Assembly (NCBI GenBank): GCA_938084565.1
Contig: CALKEU010000005.1
Location: 69,715-133,714, forward strand
Reading direction: 5' to 3'
Length of the DNA: 64,000 nucleotides
Source of the DNA: Candidatus Kapaibacterium sp.
GTDB lineage: Bacteria; Bacteroidota; Ignavibacteria; Kapaibacteriales; HRBIN21
This document shows, piece after piece, positions 1 to 8,047 of this stretch. Every line of letters begins with the position of its first letter. The first letter of the stretch is position 1. Below the pieces are notes generated by a model that saw only the letters and a program-made list of their open reading frames with translations, did no database searches and was not told the origin of the DNA. The position numbers were made by a program, and so were the translations under genes.

Positions 1-184
1 TCCGCAAACGGGTCGCTGGGAGTACTCTGACCCAGATTGGGACGAGTTCTGGCGTGTCATCAATGGCAATGGGCCCTGCAACCGTGAACGCTTAGCCGTG
101 CGCCGGATGGCCGACGAGATGGGAGCCTGGGTACGTCGTGCACTTCTCAAGCCTGAGACTCGCTACCTTGAGCCACTCTTCTGA
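1..184 (+). CDS. paaA: PaaA, phenylacetyl-CoA epoxidase catalytic subunit (3' end only)
   Basis: The window opens inside this gene; reading from base 2, the last 60 codons are open and end in TGA at 182-184. PaaA is the di-iron catalytic subunit of the PaaABC(D)E complex, which converts phenylacetyl-CoA to its 1,2-epoxide in the cytoplasm. The visible tail has the family pattern of Trp/Phe residues followed by GNGPCN and a basic stretch ending in GAWVRRALL, as in the C-terminus of characterised PaaA proteins. The iron ligands lie upstream of the window and cannot be checked. paaB follows after 26 bases, so the assignment rests on the tail plus an unmistakable paaBCD context. Confidence 0.85.
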   Translation, partial: PQTGRWEYSDPDWDEFWRVINGNGPCNRERLAVRRMADEMGAWVRRALLKPETRYLEPLF

Positions 185-210
185 CGCCGGTCTCACAGGG
201 GGGAGTACCG

Positions 211-624
211 ATGTCAGCACCGCAAACGGCTGTCATCCGTTCGCTGGATCCACGAATTACCCGGCTGCAGATTCCCGAGCAGCTACCGGAGTTTCAGCCC
301 AAGCCCCCACTGGATGAGTGGGAGCCCTATGAAGTCTTCTGGAAGGAGAAGCCGGGGGATCAGCCCATACACGTTGGAACCGTCCATGCTCCCAATGCGG
401 AGATGGCGCTTGCATTCGCGAAAGAGAACTACTGCCGTCGCGGGCGGACAGCAGCAATCTGGGTAGTTCGGACGGCCGATATCTTCACCTTCAGCCCCGA
501 TGATGCTGACATGTTCGCCACGGTGCCGGAGAAGACCTACCGAGAGCCCGACGCCTATAAGGTTGCCCAGAAGTTACTGCGCTTCAAGAGACAGCATGCT
601 GCCGGAGAGAGCCATGGGACATGA
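211..624 (+). CDS. paaB: PaaB, phenylacetyl-CoA epoxidase subunit B
   Basis: A 137-residue subunit of the phenylacetyl-CoA 1,2-epoxidase. Its core (about residues 38-95) reads EPYEVFWKEKPG, then HVGTVHAPNAEMAL, then IWVVRTADI, which is the standard PaaB fold signature. PaaB bridges PaaAC heterodimers and has no catalytic metal of its own. The ATG at 211 is preceded by a strong GGGGGGAG ribosome-binding sequence. The N-terminal 30 residues before the conserved core are longer than in E. coli PaaB (about 95 aa), so this version carries an N-terminal extension. The 3' end overlaps paaC by 11 bases, which suggests translational coupling in a paaABCD operon. Confidence 0.93.
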   Translation: MSAPQTAVIRSLDPRITRLQIPEQLPEFQPKPPLDEWEPYEVFWKEKPGDQPIHVGTVHAPNAEMALAFAKENYCRRGRTAAIWVVRTADIFTFSPDDADMFATVPEKTYREPDAYKVAQKLLRFKRQHAAGESHGT

Positions 625-1387
625 TCCGTCTACCCTTGCGGCTATCAAAGATCTGCTCTACCGCATGGCTGACGATAGCCTCATCCTAGGGCACCGACAT
701 TCGGAGTGGACAGGCTTGGGCCCGATCTTGGAGGAGGATATCGCTTTCTGCTCAATTGCTCAGGACAAGCTCGGGCATGCCTATGCGCTGTATCGGCTTC
801 TGCATGGGCTCGGCGAACCTGAGCCCGACCGAGCGGCCTTTTTTCGGGATGCTCCTGAGTTCCGCTGCTGCCACCTGGTGGAATATCCCAACGACGGATA
901 CGACTTCAGCCTCATGCGGCATTTCCTCTTCGACATCGCTGAGCAGTGGCGGTACCATTTGCTGGAACAGTCTCGCTACGAGCCTCTGGCGCAGCTTGCC
1001 CGCAAGGTGCGGGGCGAGATCAAATACCACGTCTTCCATGCAACACAGTGGGTCGTCCAGCTGGGGGCTCGAGGCAATCAGGAAAGCCACGAGCGCATGC
1101 AACGAGCTCTGGAAGTTGCCTTTCCGCTGGCTTTGGGCATCTTTGAGCCAGTCCCGTACGATGAGATCTTGGAACAGGCTGGCATCTTCCCCGGTGAGCG
1201 GGTTCTGCAGGAGCGCTGGCTGGAGACTATCACGCCGATCCTCGAACGTGCTACCTTGCGTCTTCCCGATCTGAGGAGTGTTGTGCCTTCTTACGGTGGG
1301 CGCCGAGGGATCCACACCGACTACCTTCAGCCCCTGCTGGACGAAATGGGCGAAGTGATCCGCAGTGAGCCCGATGCCGTATGGTAA
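614..1387 (+). CDS. paaC: PaaC, phenylacetyl-CoA epoxidase structural subunit
   Basis: A 257-residue ferritin-like helical protein. PaaC pairs with PaaA and is the scaffold of the monooxygenase; in known enzymes it binds no iron. Recognisable stretches are ADDSLILGHRHSEWTG near the N-terminus, EEDIAFCSIAQDKLGHA, and EIKYHVFHATQWV in the middle. I chose ATG 614 over the upstream in-frame ATG at 500: it begins right at the conserved region, has GGAG about 7 bases upstream, and gives the usual family length (about 250 aa). The longer reading would run deep through paaB in another frame. It overlaps paaB by 11 bases and paaD by 7. Confidence 0.93.
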   Translation: MGHDPSTLAAIKDLLYRMADDSLILGHRHSEWTGLGPILEEDIAFCSIAQDKLGHAYALYRLLHGLGEPEPDRAAFFRDAPEFRCCHLVEYPNDGYDFSLMRHFLFDIAEQWRYHLLEQSRYEPLAQLARKVRGEIKYHVFHATQWVVQLGARGNQESHERMQRALEVAFPLALGIFEPVPYDEILEQAGIFPGERVLQERWLETITPILERATLRLPDLRSVVPSYGGRRGIHTDYLQPLLDEMGEVIRSEPDAVW

Positions 1388-1872
1388 CGCGAGAAGACAT
1401 CTGGCGCGAGCTCAGCACAATCCATGATCCGGAGATCCCTGGCTTGACCATTACCGACATGGGCATTGTAGCCGATGTCCAACTCGAGCCAGAGGCTGGG
1501 CGGGTACTGGTGCGGATTACTCCGACCTTTGTGGGTTGTCCAGCAACGGCACTCATCTGCTCCGAAATTGAACAGCGCCTGCGCCGGCTCCCCCTGCAGC
1601 AAGTGCAGGTTGAGGTGACCTACGAGCCTCCCTGGAACAGCAACCGTCTCTCGGAGCGGGCGCGAGAGGTGTTGCGTCGCTTCGGCATTACGCCACCCCC
1701 GGTGTACGAGGGGCCAGAGGTCCCGCTTCAGCTTCTGGAGGCAAATGTGCCATGTCCATACTGCGGGAGCACGGAAACAACGCTGCGCTCGCCCTTTGGA
1801 CCGACGTTGTGTCGGGCGCTGTACTTTTGCAATGCTTGTCGGCAAGCTTTTGAGCACTTCAAACCTGTGTAA
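1381..1872 (+). CDS. paaD: PaaD, phenylacetate epoxidase maturation factor (MIP18/DUF59 family)
   Basis: A 163-residue protein with an N-terminal DUF59/MIP18 domain (about residues 1-100, beginning EIPGLTITDMGIV) followed by a zinc-ribbon-like tail with CPYCGS near 123 and CNACRQ near 152. The PaaD family is thought to help assemble the Fe-S cluster of the PaaE reductase or the di-iron centre of PaaA; its exact role is still not settled in the literature. The tail matches the standard PaaD C-terminus and separates it from general SufT proteins. The gene overlaps the 3' end of paaC. PaaE, the reductase, is not next to it: an unrelated surface-protein gene follows. Confidence 0.9.
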   Translation: MVTREDIWRELSTIHDPEIPGLTITDMGIVADVQLEPEAGRVLVRITPTFVGCPATALICSEIEQRLRRLPLQQVQVEVTYEPPWNSNRLSERAREVLRRFGITPPPVYEGPEVPLQLLEANVPCPYCGSTETTLRSPFGPTLCRALYFCNACRQAFEHFKPV

Positions 1873-1888
1873 GCTGACACCATCGGGA

Positions 1889-1913
1889 GGCGGAATCGTG
1901 CGGTGATTTCGCC
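1889..1913 (+). terminator. Possible stem-loop terminator after paaD
   Basis: GGCGGAATC (1889-1897) and GATTTCGCC (1905-1913) form a 9-bp stem with one G-U pair and a 7-base loop, 16 bases after the paaD stop. There is no clear T-run behind it, so it may be an attenuator or a Rho-type end rather than a classical terminator. It marks the likely break between the paa operon and the next gene. Confidence 0.4.
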
Positions 1914-1953
1914 TATCCTTGTCGAGGTTGTCCCACACATCAAGGAGGATGCC

Positions 1954-3591
1954 ATGCGCCGAGCAGCTGTATTGCTCTGCCTTGCGTGTGTGCCGCTTAT
2001 AGCGCAGCCTGCTGGGATCATTGCACAGCGCTTGCAGCTGCTCAATGAGCTTCTGCTGGGAGCAACCGCAAACTCGGGGAGCACTGGGCAAGTGCTCTTC
2101 TCGCAGGGACCGGGGAGCTCGCCGGCCTGGAGCACGCAGCTGATCTGGGATGAGGCAAATGCGCGACTCGGGGTGGGGACGCTAACCCCTCAGACCACAC
2201 TCGATGTCGGCGGTACCGTTCGCGCCCTCGGATTCCAATTGCCACTGGGTGCTGCTGCAGGATTTGTACTCCGGAGCGATGCAAATGGAACCGCCTCGTG
2301 GGTCGATCCCTCGACATTGGTTACTGCCAGTAACGGGCTGACCAAAGTCGGCACCGACATCCGCCTTGGTGGGACGCTCACCGCAGCGACCACAATTGCT
2401 CTCAACGGAAACGTGTTGAGCTTTGCTGGAGCGGGAACCAGTACGGTGGCCGTTGGTACAGCATCGCCCCCGGGGAGTACTGCACGGCTGTATGTGACCA
2501 GTAACAGCGGGAGTTACCATGCACTCTACGCCGTGCACACCTCTTCCAGCACGACAGCTGCTTATGGAGCGCTCGGGGGTGAAGTATCCGGTAGCGGCTA
2601 CACATCTGCCAGGGGGTATGTAGGATACCATGCGAGCAATAACCGGACGTTTGGGGTACGCACCATTGGAGGCGACTACGGCGCCTGGTTTGACAGGCCG
2701 ATCGCTATAACGCCGGGGACGCAGGCTCCTGAGACGTTGGCTGATGTAGAAATCCGTAACGTGACAGCAGCTTCCCCACCCCGACTGCTCCTACGGCGGA
2801 CAATCTCTGCTACGGCTGCTGGTACAGTGCTTGCGGGGGTGGAATTCGGGGATGCGTGGCAGGCTGACGCGCAGGCGCAGATACAGGTTCTCCGTGGTGC
2901 TGCGGCGTCTTCGGGGTCGCTGCCGACCGATATTGTGCTGTCGACTACCCCCGTGGGGGGCACAAGCCCGGTGGAACGCCTGCGGATTACGCATCAGGGA
3001 ACCGTGGGGATTGGTACGGCTTCCCCTCGAGCTCTCCTGCACCAAGATGCTGCGTCGGGGAGCTACCATAAGTTCACGGCAGGATCTGTTACGGGGATGA
3101 CGTCCACCGACGGCTTTGATGTCGGCATAGCGGCAGATGGAACTGCAGAGCTGCGGCAGCGGGAAAACGCTGACATACGCTTCTACACCAATGACCAGCT
3201 CCGGATGCAACTGCTGGCCACAGGCGAGCTGCTTTTGCATTATCGGCTGATTGCGCAATCGGCCCGTCGCTTCAAGGAATCGATTCGCTCGATCGAGTCT
3301 CCGATGGAGTTGGTGCGGCGTCTCCGGGGAGTACGCTTTCGGTGGAAGGCAGAGTACGGCGGCACCGCTGATATTGGTTTCGTTGCCGAGGAAGTGGCTG
3401 AGGTCGTGCCGGAAATTGTCCACCGTGATGAGGCAGGGGAAGTTGTCGGTCTCGATTACACGCGCCTTGTTGCTGTCCTTGTGGAAGCGCTCAAGGTGCA
3501 GGACGTGCGTGTGCAACAGCTAGAGCAGCAGCTGGAGAGCCTCCTGCGTACGGTTGAAGAGCTCCGCTGTCAGCTTCCTCCAAGGAGGTAA
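1954..3591 (+). CDS. Exported surface/fibre-like protein with C-terminal S74 (endosialidase chaperone) domain
   Basis: A 545-residue protein with a signal peptide (MRRAAVLLCLACVPLIAQP). A long Gly/Ser/Thr-rich middle has repeated motifs of the type GTASPPG...ARLYV and VGIGTASPRALLHQ, typical of trimeric beta-structured surface fibres. The C-terminal part (about residues 430-510) starts ARRFKESIR and contains GFVAEEVAEVVPEIV and GLDYTRLVAVLVEALK, the peptidase S74 intramolecular chaperone; a coiled coil ends the protein. Such domains trimerise and then cleave themselves off. Similar proteins occur in phage tails and as cell-surface proteins in Bacteroidota; with no phage genes nearby the second reading is preferred. 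I chose ATG 1954 over 1903 because AAGGAGG sits just upstream and it starts the signal peptide. Confidence 0.75.
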   Translation: MRRAAVLLCLACVPLIAQPAGIIAQRLQLLNELLLGATANSGSTGQVLFSQGPGSSPAWSTQLIWDEANARLGVGTLTPQTTLDVGGTVRALGFQLPLGAAAGFVLRSDANGTASWVDPSTLVTASNGLTKVGTDIRLGGTLTAATTIALNGNVLSFAGAGTSTVAVGTASPPGSTARLYVTSNSGSYHALYAVHTSSSTTAAYGALGGEVSGSGYTSARGYVGYHASNNRTFGVRTIGGDYGAWFDRPIAITPGTQAPETLADVEIRNVTAASPPRLLLRRTISATAAGTVLAGVEFGDAWQADAQAQIQVLRGAAASSGSLPTDIVLSTTPVGGTSPVERLRITHQGTVGIGTASPRALLHQDAASGSYHKFTAGSVTGMTSTDGFDVGIAADGTAELRQRENADIRFYTNDQLRMQLLATGELLLHYRLIAQSARRFKESIRSIESPMELVRRLRGVRFRWKAEYGGTADIGFVAEEVAEVVPEIVHRDEAGEVVGLDYTRLVAVLVEALKVQDVRVQQLEQQLESLLRTVEELRCQLPPRR

Positions 3592-3595
3592 AGCG

Positions 3596-3668
3596 TGGGC
3601 CCGGCAGGACTCGAACCTGCAACCAACGGATTATGAGTCCGCCGCTCTCACCATTGAGCTACGGGCCC
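3596..3668 (-). tRNA. tRNA with CAU anticodon (Ile2 or elongator Met)
   Basis: Read on the minus strand, the acceptor 5' strand GGGCCCG pairs with CGGGCCC followed by discriminator A. The D-arm reads TAGCTCAATGG, the anticodon loop CTCATAA (CAU), and the T-arm GGTTCGAGTCC. It is 73 bases long and CCA is not encoded. A CAU anticodon may mean elongator Met or the lysidine-modified Ile2 species that reads AUA. The acceptor sequence resembles Ile2 tRNAs I remember, but I cannot decide by eye. It lies 4 bases beyond the 3' end of the exported-protein gene on the same strand, so it may be made by read-through. Confidence 0.92.
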
Positions 3669-3672
3669 TCCA

Positions 3673-4425
3673 TCAGTTGAAGAGGCCCACAAAAATAGCG
3701 AACTGGGCGGATGCGCCGGAAGGGGTCAATTTCGCAGGGACACCCTCGACTTCGGCGAGAGAATTTTGCTTCCATGTGCCCATGAACGTGAGGAGATAGC
3801 CTCCGCCCAGACGCAGGAGCAGGAACGGAAGGGGAGCATACTCGAGGTAGAGCTGCGGGTAGAGAAAGAGGTACGAGGCGTTGAGGTAGTGCACGAAGGT
3901 AGTGCCTGATTCTTGTGGCACCTCGTCCCAGCTGGTGCGCACAGGTGATTGAGCCAGTTCCACACCGAACGTCCCCCAGCCGCCTGAAAGGGTAGGCAGG
4001 AGGGCTATCGAGCGTAATGGGACAAAGGCATAAGACACTGCCAGCCCTGTCGTGCTCGCCTTCAGTTCGGCTCGACGCTGAGTATCGGCCGCAACGCTGT
4101 GGCGTATCTCTTTACTCCCGCCAGCACCGAAGAAGCCCACTCGGAAGTTGGGAATGAGTCCGATCGTGAAGAAGCCTTCACCTCCGGCTAAGAAGAGTGG
4201 TCCTGACAATGTGCCGATTCCCCACTGCTGGAGCTTGGTGTTCAGGGGCTCTAGGTTGGCAAAGAGGAAGCTTCCCACGAAACCACCGCCGGCAGCGAAG
4301 TAGGGCGTCGTGAAGTCTGCAGGAGCTCGAGGGATTTCTAGCCGCTCGATGTCCAAATCATCTGTCTGCTGGGCAAGGAGGGCAGAAGCCAGGAGAAAGT
4401 AGAGGGGCATGCAACATCGATGCAT
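3673..4425 (-). CDS. Hypothetical exported protein, likely outer-membrane barrel
   Basis: A 250-residue protein that I do not recognise. It starts with a signal peptide (MPLYFLLASALLAQ from the second Met at 4410; the first Met is at 4425). The rest is rich in Gly and aromatics with alternating hydrophobic strands (for example FFTIGLIPNFRVGFFGAGG and LLLRLGGGYLLTFMG) and ends in Phe-Asn. That pattern fits a small outer-membrane beta-barrel of 8-10 strands. It has a TATTTTTG promoter-like box upstream and a tRNA gene immediately downstream. No catalytic motif is visible. Confidence 0.6.
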   Translation of the reverse strand: MHRCCMPLYFLLASALLAQQTDDLDIERLEIPRAPADFTTPYFAAGGGFVGSFLFANLEPLNTKLQQWGIGTLSGPLFLAGGEGFFTIGLIPNFRVGFFGAGGSKEIRHSVAADTQRRAELKASTTGLAVSYAFVPLRSIALLPTLSGGWGTFGVELAQSPVRTSWDEVPQESGTTFVHYLNASYLFLYPQLYLEYAPLPFLLLRLGGGYLLTFMGTWKQNSLAEVEGVPAKLTPSGASAQFAIFVGLFN

Positions 4426-4492
4426 GGACGACTCCTACACTGGACGACGGGTTAGCAACACCCGCTTGGGCGGGCGACAGACAGAGCGCTCG

Positions 4493-4500
4493 CAAAAATA
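4493..4500 (-). promoter_or_regulatory. TAnnTTTG -7 promoter box (TATTTTTG)
   Basis: On the minus strand the sequence reads TATTTTTG, an exact match to the Bacteroidota -7 consensus TAnnTTTG, 68 bases before the ATG at 4425. No -33 TTTG is seen at the expected distance, so the call rests on the -7 box and its position between two same-strand genes. Confidence 0.45.
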
Positions 4501-4514
4501 CAGAAACGCTGCTC

Positions 4515-4534
4515 AGCAGGCTTAGCGGCCTGCT
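4515..4534 (-). terminator. Stem-loop at the end of the histidine kinase gene
   Basis: AGCAGGC (4515-4521) and GCCTGCT (4528-4534) form a perfect 7-bp stem with a 6-base loop. The stem begins at the kinase stop codon and ends just before the downstream promoter box. A T-run is missing, so it is a likely but not classical terminator. Confidence 0.45.
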
Positions 4535-5715
4535 TACGAACCGGGTGGGGCAGCAGGGAAGCGGAGGAGGAAAGTTGTGCCGCAGTTGGGGGTGCTCTCG
4601 ACCGAGATCTGACCGCCGTGGAGCTCCACGAAGCGTTTGACAATACTCAGCCCCAGCCCCGTTCCCCCTTCCCCGTGCGTGCCGCGGCGTTGGAGCAGGG
4701 CAAAGGGTTCGAAGAGGTGAGGGAGCTGTTCAGGAGGAATACCGATGCCAGTGTCGCTGATGCGTACGAGAATCGATGAGTCCGGTTCCTGCTGTGCCAG
4801 AAGTTCCACTGTGCCCCCGGCGGGAGTGAACTTGATAGCGTTGGAGAGCAAGTTCTGGAAAATGCGGAAGAGCTTCTGCGCATCGCCGCGCATGGCGATG
4901 CCTTCTTCTGGTAGGTGAACGGCCAGGCGGATCTGCTTACTGTAGGCGGCCAGTGTCACCGTGTCGATGGCGTTGACGAGAACTTCGCAGAGGTCCAGCT
5001 CGGAGAGCTCGAGAGTCGCATGGCCCCCCTCGGTTCGGGCTAGCTCGAGCAATTCGTTTGTCAACTCCAGCGGTTCCGCCAGCAGCTTGTGGAGTTTTGA
5101 CGCGTGCTCGAGAACGGAGTCGGGAGTGTGGGCTTCTGCACGAATGAGTTCAACAAGCCCTTGGGCCGCGGCCAGGGGAGAGCGGAGGTCGTGGGCAATG
5201 AGTGCCAGGAGGCGGTCTTTGGTAGCGTTGAGCTGTTGGAGCTGTTGGACGAGGTGGGAGAGCTGTTGGCGGTGCTCGTGCAGGGGGCGAATGTCGTGGT
5301 AGAGGGCCAGTACGCCCAGGCGTTTTCCAACTGTGCTGATGGGTACTGCCCGGAGCCAGACAGGGATGCGTTCCCCGCTGCGGTGCTGCCGAACCGTTTC
5401 CGTGCTAATTGGCGTGCCATGGAGGACAGTTTCGGTGAAGTGCTGTCCTTCTGCGCGGAGTTCCTCCGGGACGATCAGATCACCAATGGGCTTTCCTTGA
5501 GCTTCTGCGGCAGAGAAGCCAAAAAGTTCGCTGAACGCAGGGTTGACCGCTATGATGCGGTCTTCTTCATTCACGATAGCGACTGCCAGCGGTAAGTGCT
5601 CGAAGAGGGCTTCCAGAAAAGGTGCGCTTCCCAAAGTACGAGCATGGCGCGTCCGTCGGGAGCACAAGGCTCCTCCTCGGGTCAGCCATGCTCTCAGCTG
5701 CCGCAGTGGCAGCAT
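4534..5715 (-). CDS. PAS-domain sensor histidine kinase
   Basis: A 393-residue kinase with no transmembrane segment, so probably cytoplasmic. Order: a PAS domain (about 32-140, with ALFEHLPLAVAIVNEEDRI and VNPAFSELFGFSAAEAQG), a short coiled coil (145-166), a HisKA domain with H-box HDLRSP and phospho-acceptor His175, then the HATPase region with the N-box (FQNLLSNAIKFTP), G1 (DTGIGIPP) and G2 (GEGGTGLGLSIVKRF). All boxes needed for autophosphorylation are intact. No response-regulator gene is adjacent, so it is an orphan kinase and its partner and signal are unknown. The mltD-like gene 22 bases upstream on the same strand may share its transcript. Confidence 0.9.
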   Translation of the reverse strand: MLPLRQLRAWLTRGGALCSRRTRHARTLGSAPFLEALFEHLPLAVAIVNEEDRIIAVNPAFSELFGFSAAEAQGKPIGDLIVPEELRAEGQHFTETVLHGTPISTETVRQHRSGERIPVWLRAVPISTVGKRLGVLALYHDIRPLHEHRQQLSHLVQQLQQLNATKDRLLALIAHDLRSPLAAAQGLVELIRAEAHTPDSVLEHASKLHKLLAEPLELTNELLELARTEGGHATLELSELDLCEVLVNAIDTVTLAAYSKQIRLAVHLPEEGIAMRGDAQKLFRIFQNLLSNAIKFTPAGGTVELLAQQEPDSSILVRISDTGIGIPPEQLPHLFEPFALLQRRGTHGEGGTGLGLSIVKRFVELHGGQISVESTPNCGTTFLLRFPAAPPGS

Positions 5716-5737
5716 GGTTGGGGGTGAGTCGTTGGTG

Positions 5738-7819
5738 CTAATTGGGAATGTGCAAGTGTTGGCCCACGCGGATCACATCATCCTCTTCGAGGCCGTTGTG
5801 CTTACGGAGCTCCTCAACACTGACTCCAAAGCGGCGAGCAATGGAGAAGAGAGTATCCCCGGCACGCACCGTGTAGATCCGTCGGCTATCTCGGGGAGGG
5901 GACAGCCGTGCCGTTGATGGCGGGACCATGATCCGTAGCGTAGTACCTGCAAGGAGGGTTTGGCCGCGGAAGCTCTGGGGGTTCCAGCGCCGCAGGTGTT
6001 CGACGGTCACTCCATAGCGCTGGGCGATACTGTGGGCGGTCTCACCACGGCGGACGCGGTGGAGGATAAAGGAGCCAGAGGTGACACGAGCAGAGAGGCG
6101 GAGGCGTTGTCCAGCATGGATTCGATCAGAGCGCAGACTGTTCCAGGCCTTGAGGTCAGCAACGCTGACGTTGTAGCGAGCGGCAATCTCGGCAAGGGTT
6201 TCACCCTGTCGGACGACGTGATAGAGGGTAGGCTGTGGGGGTGGAGGGGTTGCCTCTCCGGCCGTGTGTGCTTCGGGGAGCGTAGCCAGTGTAGTCGAAG
6301 CTGAGGTGCCAACGGGAATCCGCAGCGCCGTCCCTGGCCGCAGCCGGCGGCCGATGCGGTTGAGGCGACGTATCTCACCCACCGGGACCCCATAGCGTGC
6401 AGCAATGCGTTCGAGCGTCTCACCGCGACGGACCACATGGGTAAGCCATGGTTGTTTCTCCGCTGGCGAGAGTGTCAACAGACACTGCTGCAGAAGTGTG
6501 GCGCTGCCGAGAGGAATCTTCAGCGGGTAGGGGCGGATATCGGGAGGAGTGCTCAGCGTGAGAAGTTCCGGGTTCAATTGCCGTAGGCTGTCAAGCGTAA
6601 TGTTCAGACATCGGGCCAATGTGGGGAGGTTGACAAGCTCGGTCAATGCGTACGTATCGTAGACGAGCTCCGGCTCAGGGACGATCTGCTCGTCAGAGAA
6701 GCCGAAGGCACGGGGATTGAGCGCAATGAGGGTAGTGGCAATGTAGAGCGGAACGTAGTTGCGGGTTTCGCGTGGGAGGTAGTCCCGAATGTCCCAGAAA
6801 GAGAGTGTTGGCGAGGGAGAGCTCTGGGCAGTTTCGGCAATGACGCTCCGCTGTGCTTGGGCCAGGGCGCGGCGGACTGCTTGGGCACCGCAGTTGTAGG
6901 CTGCAAGCGCAAGGTGCCAATCACCGAACTCGGTGTAGAGATCACGCAAGTGCCGGAGAGCTGCTCGGGTAGATTTCTCCGGGTCGCGACGTTCGTCGAT
7001 CCAGGTTGTAACTCGCAAGCCGTAGAGCTCACCCGTGCTGCGGATGAATTGCCACAGTCCTACGGCACCTGCCCAGGAGACCGCAAATGGATTGAGGCCG
7101 CTTTCGATCATGGAGAGGTAGAGCACCTCCTCGGGCATATTCTCTTCCCGGAGGATGCGGCGCATCAGCGGGAAGTAGCGGCCACTGAGCTGCAACCAGC
7201 GCTGCATGAAGCGCCGTCCACGCCCTTGGGTGAAGAATTCCAGTGCTCGCTCTACGAATTCATTCCGGGGGAGAGGGATTATTGTTGCAGGAACTCCTAT
7301 GGCGTCGGCTTTCAACGGGGGAGGGGTGGGAGGAGAGGCAAGGCGGGTTTCTGCCTCCACGCGGTCGAGGGCTTCGAGCAATTGGTTGCGCACGAGGAGA
7401 AAATCCAGTGCGCTCTGTTCCGGCTTCAGATACGCCTCGTAGTCTTCGAGCACTGACTGAGCAAGCTCGGAGAACTCCGCTGAGCGCCTCATTGTGGGAG
7501 AGTTCGCCAAGGTGTGGAGGAGTGAGAGGGCGTGCTCGAAAGCAATCAGTGCCTGCGCTGTATCGCCGCCTTCGAGGAGGTGGAGGGCATGCAGGTAATA
7601 TGTGCGGGCCCGTTCAAGAGTAGTCGTATCAGAGGAGCGAGGGGGCAGAGAGCCTGCCGTAGGATCGTCGAGCTCCGTGAATTCATCCCCAAAGCGCACG
7701 GCAGCTTGGTGGGCAGGGGCGGGGTGGTAGTGGATAAACCAGCGGGCTGAGGGGGGGACTATCGTGCTGCATCCCCATGCCAACGCTGCCACAGAGAGGA
7801 CACCCCACCATCTGCGCAT
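5738..7819 (-). CDS. mltD: MltD-like membrane-bound lytic transglycosylase with four LysM domains
   Basis: A 693-residue lipoprotein that cleaves peptidoglycan glycan strands at the cell envelope. A lipobox (LAWGC, Cys17) follows a short signal sequence. The SLT domain (about 210-330) contains MIESGLNP with catalytic Glu239, then AGAVGLWQF and LALAAYNCG, all family hallmarks. Four LysM peptidoglycan-binding modules lie at about 461-503, 533-576, 586-630 and 648-692, more than the two usual in E. coli MltD. I started it at ATG 7819 although the frame is open much further up: upstream codons run through tRNA-Leu and infC antisense and carry no family sequence, while 7819 starts the signal peptide. 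Confidence 0.92.
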   Translation of the reverse strand: MRRWWGVLSVAALAWGCSTIVPPSARWFIHYHPAPAHQAAVRFGDEFTELDDPTAGSLPPRSSDTTTLERARTYYLHALHLLEGGDTAQALIAFEHALSLLHTLANSPTMRRSAEFSELAQSVLEDYEAYLKPEQSALDFLLVRNQLLEALDRVEAETRLASPPTPPPLKADAIGVPATIIPLPRNEFVERALEFFTQGRGRRFMQRWLQLSGRYFPLMRRILREENMPEEVLYLSMIESGLNPFAVSWAGAVGLWQFIRSTGELYGLRVTTWIDERRDPEKSTRAALRHLRDLYTEFGDWHLALAAYNCGAQAVRRALAQAQRSVIAETAQSSPSPTLSFWDIRDYLPRETRNYVPLYIATTLIALNPRAFGFSDEQIVPEPELVYDTYALTELVNLPTLARCLNITLDSLRQLNPELLTLSTPPDIRPYPLKIPLGSATLLQQCLLTLSPAEKQPWLTHVVRRGETLERIAARYGVPVGEIRRLNRIGRRLRPGTALRIPVGTSASTTLATLPEAHTAGEATPPPPQPTLYHVVRQGETLAEIAARYNVSVADLKAWNSLRSDRIHAGQRLRLSARVTSGSFILHRVRRGETAHSIAQRYGVTVEHLRRWNPQSFRGQTLLAGTTLRIMVPPSTARLSPPRDSRRIYTVRAGDTLFSIARRFGVSVEELRKHNGLEEDDVIRVGQHLHIPN

Positions 7820-7933
7820 AAGCTTCCCCGCCCCGAGGGCACATAACCGGTGCGCTAATATACAAGCCTCTTGACAAACGCCAGACCAAGTGGCCACATC
7901 GAGTGGGCGGTGGGAAATTTGCAAGGGGCTCTG

Positions 7934-7941
7934 TATTTTTG
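7934..7941 (+). promoter_or_regulatory. TAnnTTTG -7 promoter box for tRNA-Leu/infC operon (TATTTTTG)
   Basis: TATTTTTG matches TAnnTTTG exactly and lies 17 bases before the tRNA-Leu 5' end, a distance that puts transcription start just ahead of the mature tRNA. No good -33 TTTG is seen at the usual spacing. Confidence 0.55.
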
Positions 7942-7957
7942 CAGTGCTTTCGTGCAT

Positions 7958-8039
7958 GCGGAAGTGGCGGAACTGGTAGACGCGCACGTTTGAGGGGCGT
8001 GTGGGGCAACCCGTGAGGGTTCGAGTCCCTCCTTCCGCA
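7958..8039 (+). tRNA. tRNA-Leu (GAG anticodon)
   Basis: GCGGAAG pairs with CTTCCGC and is followed by discriminator A. The D-arm reads TGGCGGAACTGGTAGACGCG, the anticodon loop TTTGAGG (GAG), a variable arm of class II type follows (TGGGGCAACCCG), and the T-arm reads GGTTCGAGTCC. The length is 82 bases and CCA is not encoded. It lies only 8 bases before the infC start codon on the same strand, so both are probably on one primary transcript. Confidence 0.96.
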
Positions 8040-8047
8040 CAGGGTCT

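Noticed and set aside
1822-1829. TACTTTTG as a promoter for the S74 gene
   Set aside because: It is inside the paaD coding sequence, more than 120 bases from the start codon; likely chance.
7871-7876. TTGACA as a -35 box for tRNA-Leu
   Set aside because: No -10 hexamer lies at a suitable distance; the TATTTTTG box at 7934 is better placed.
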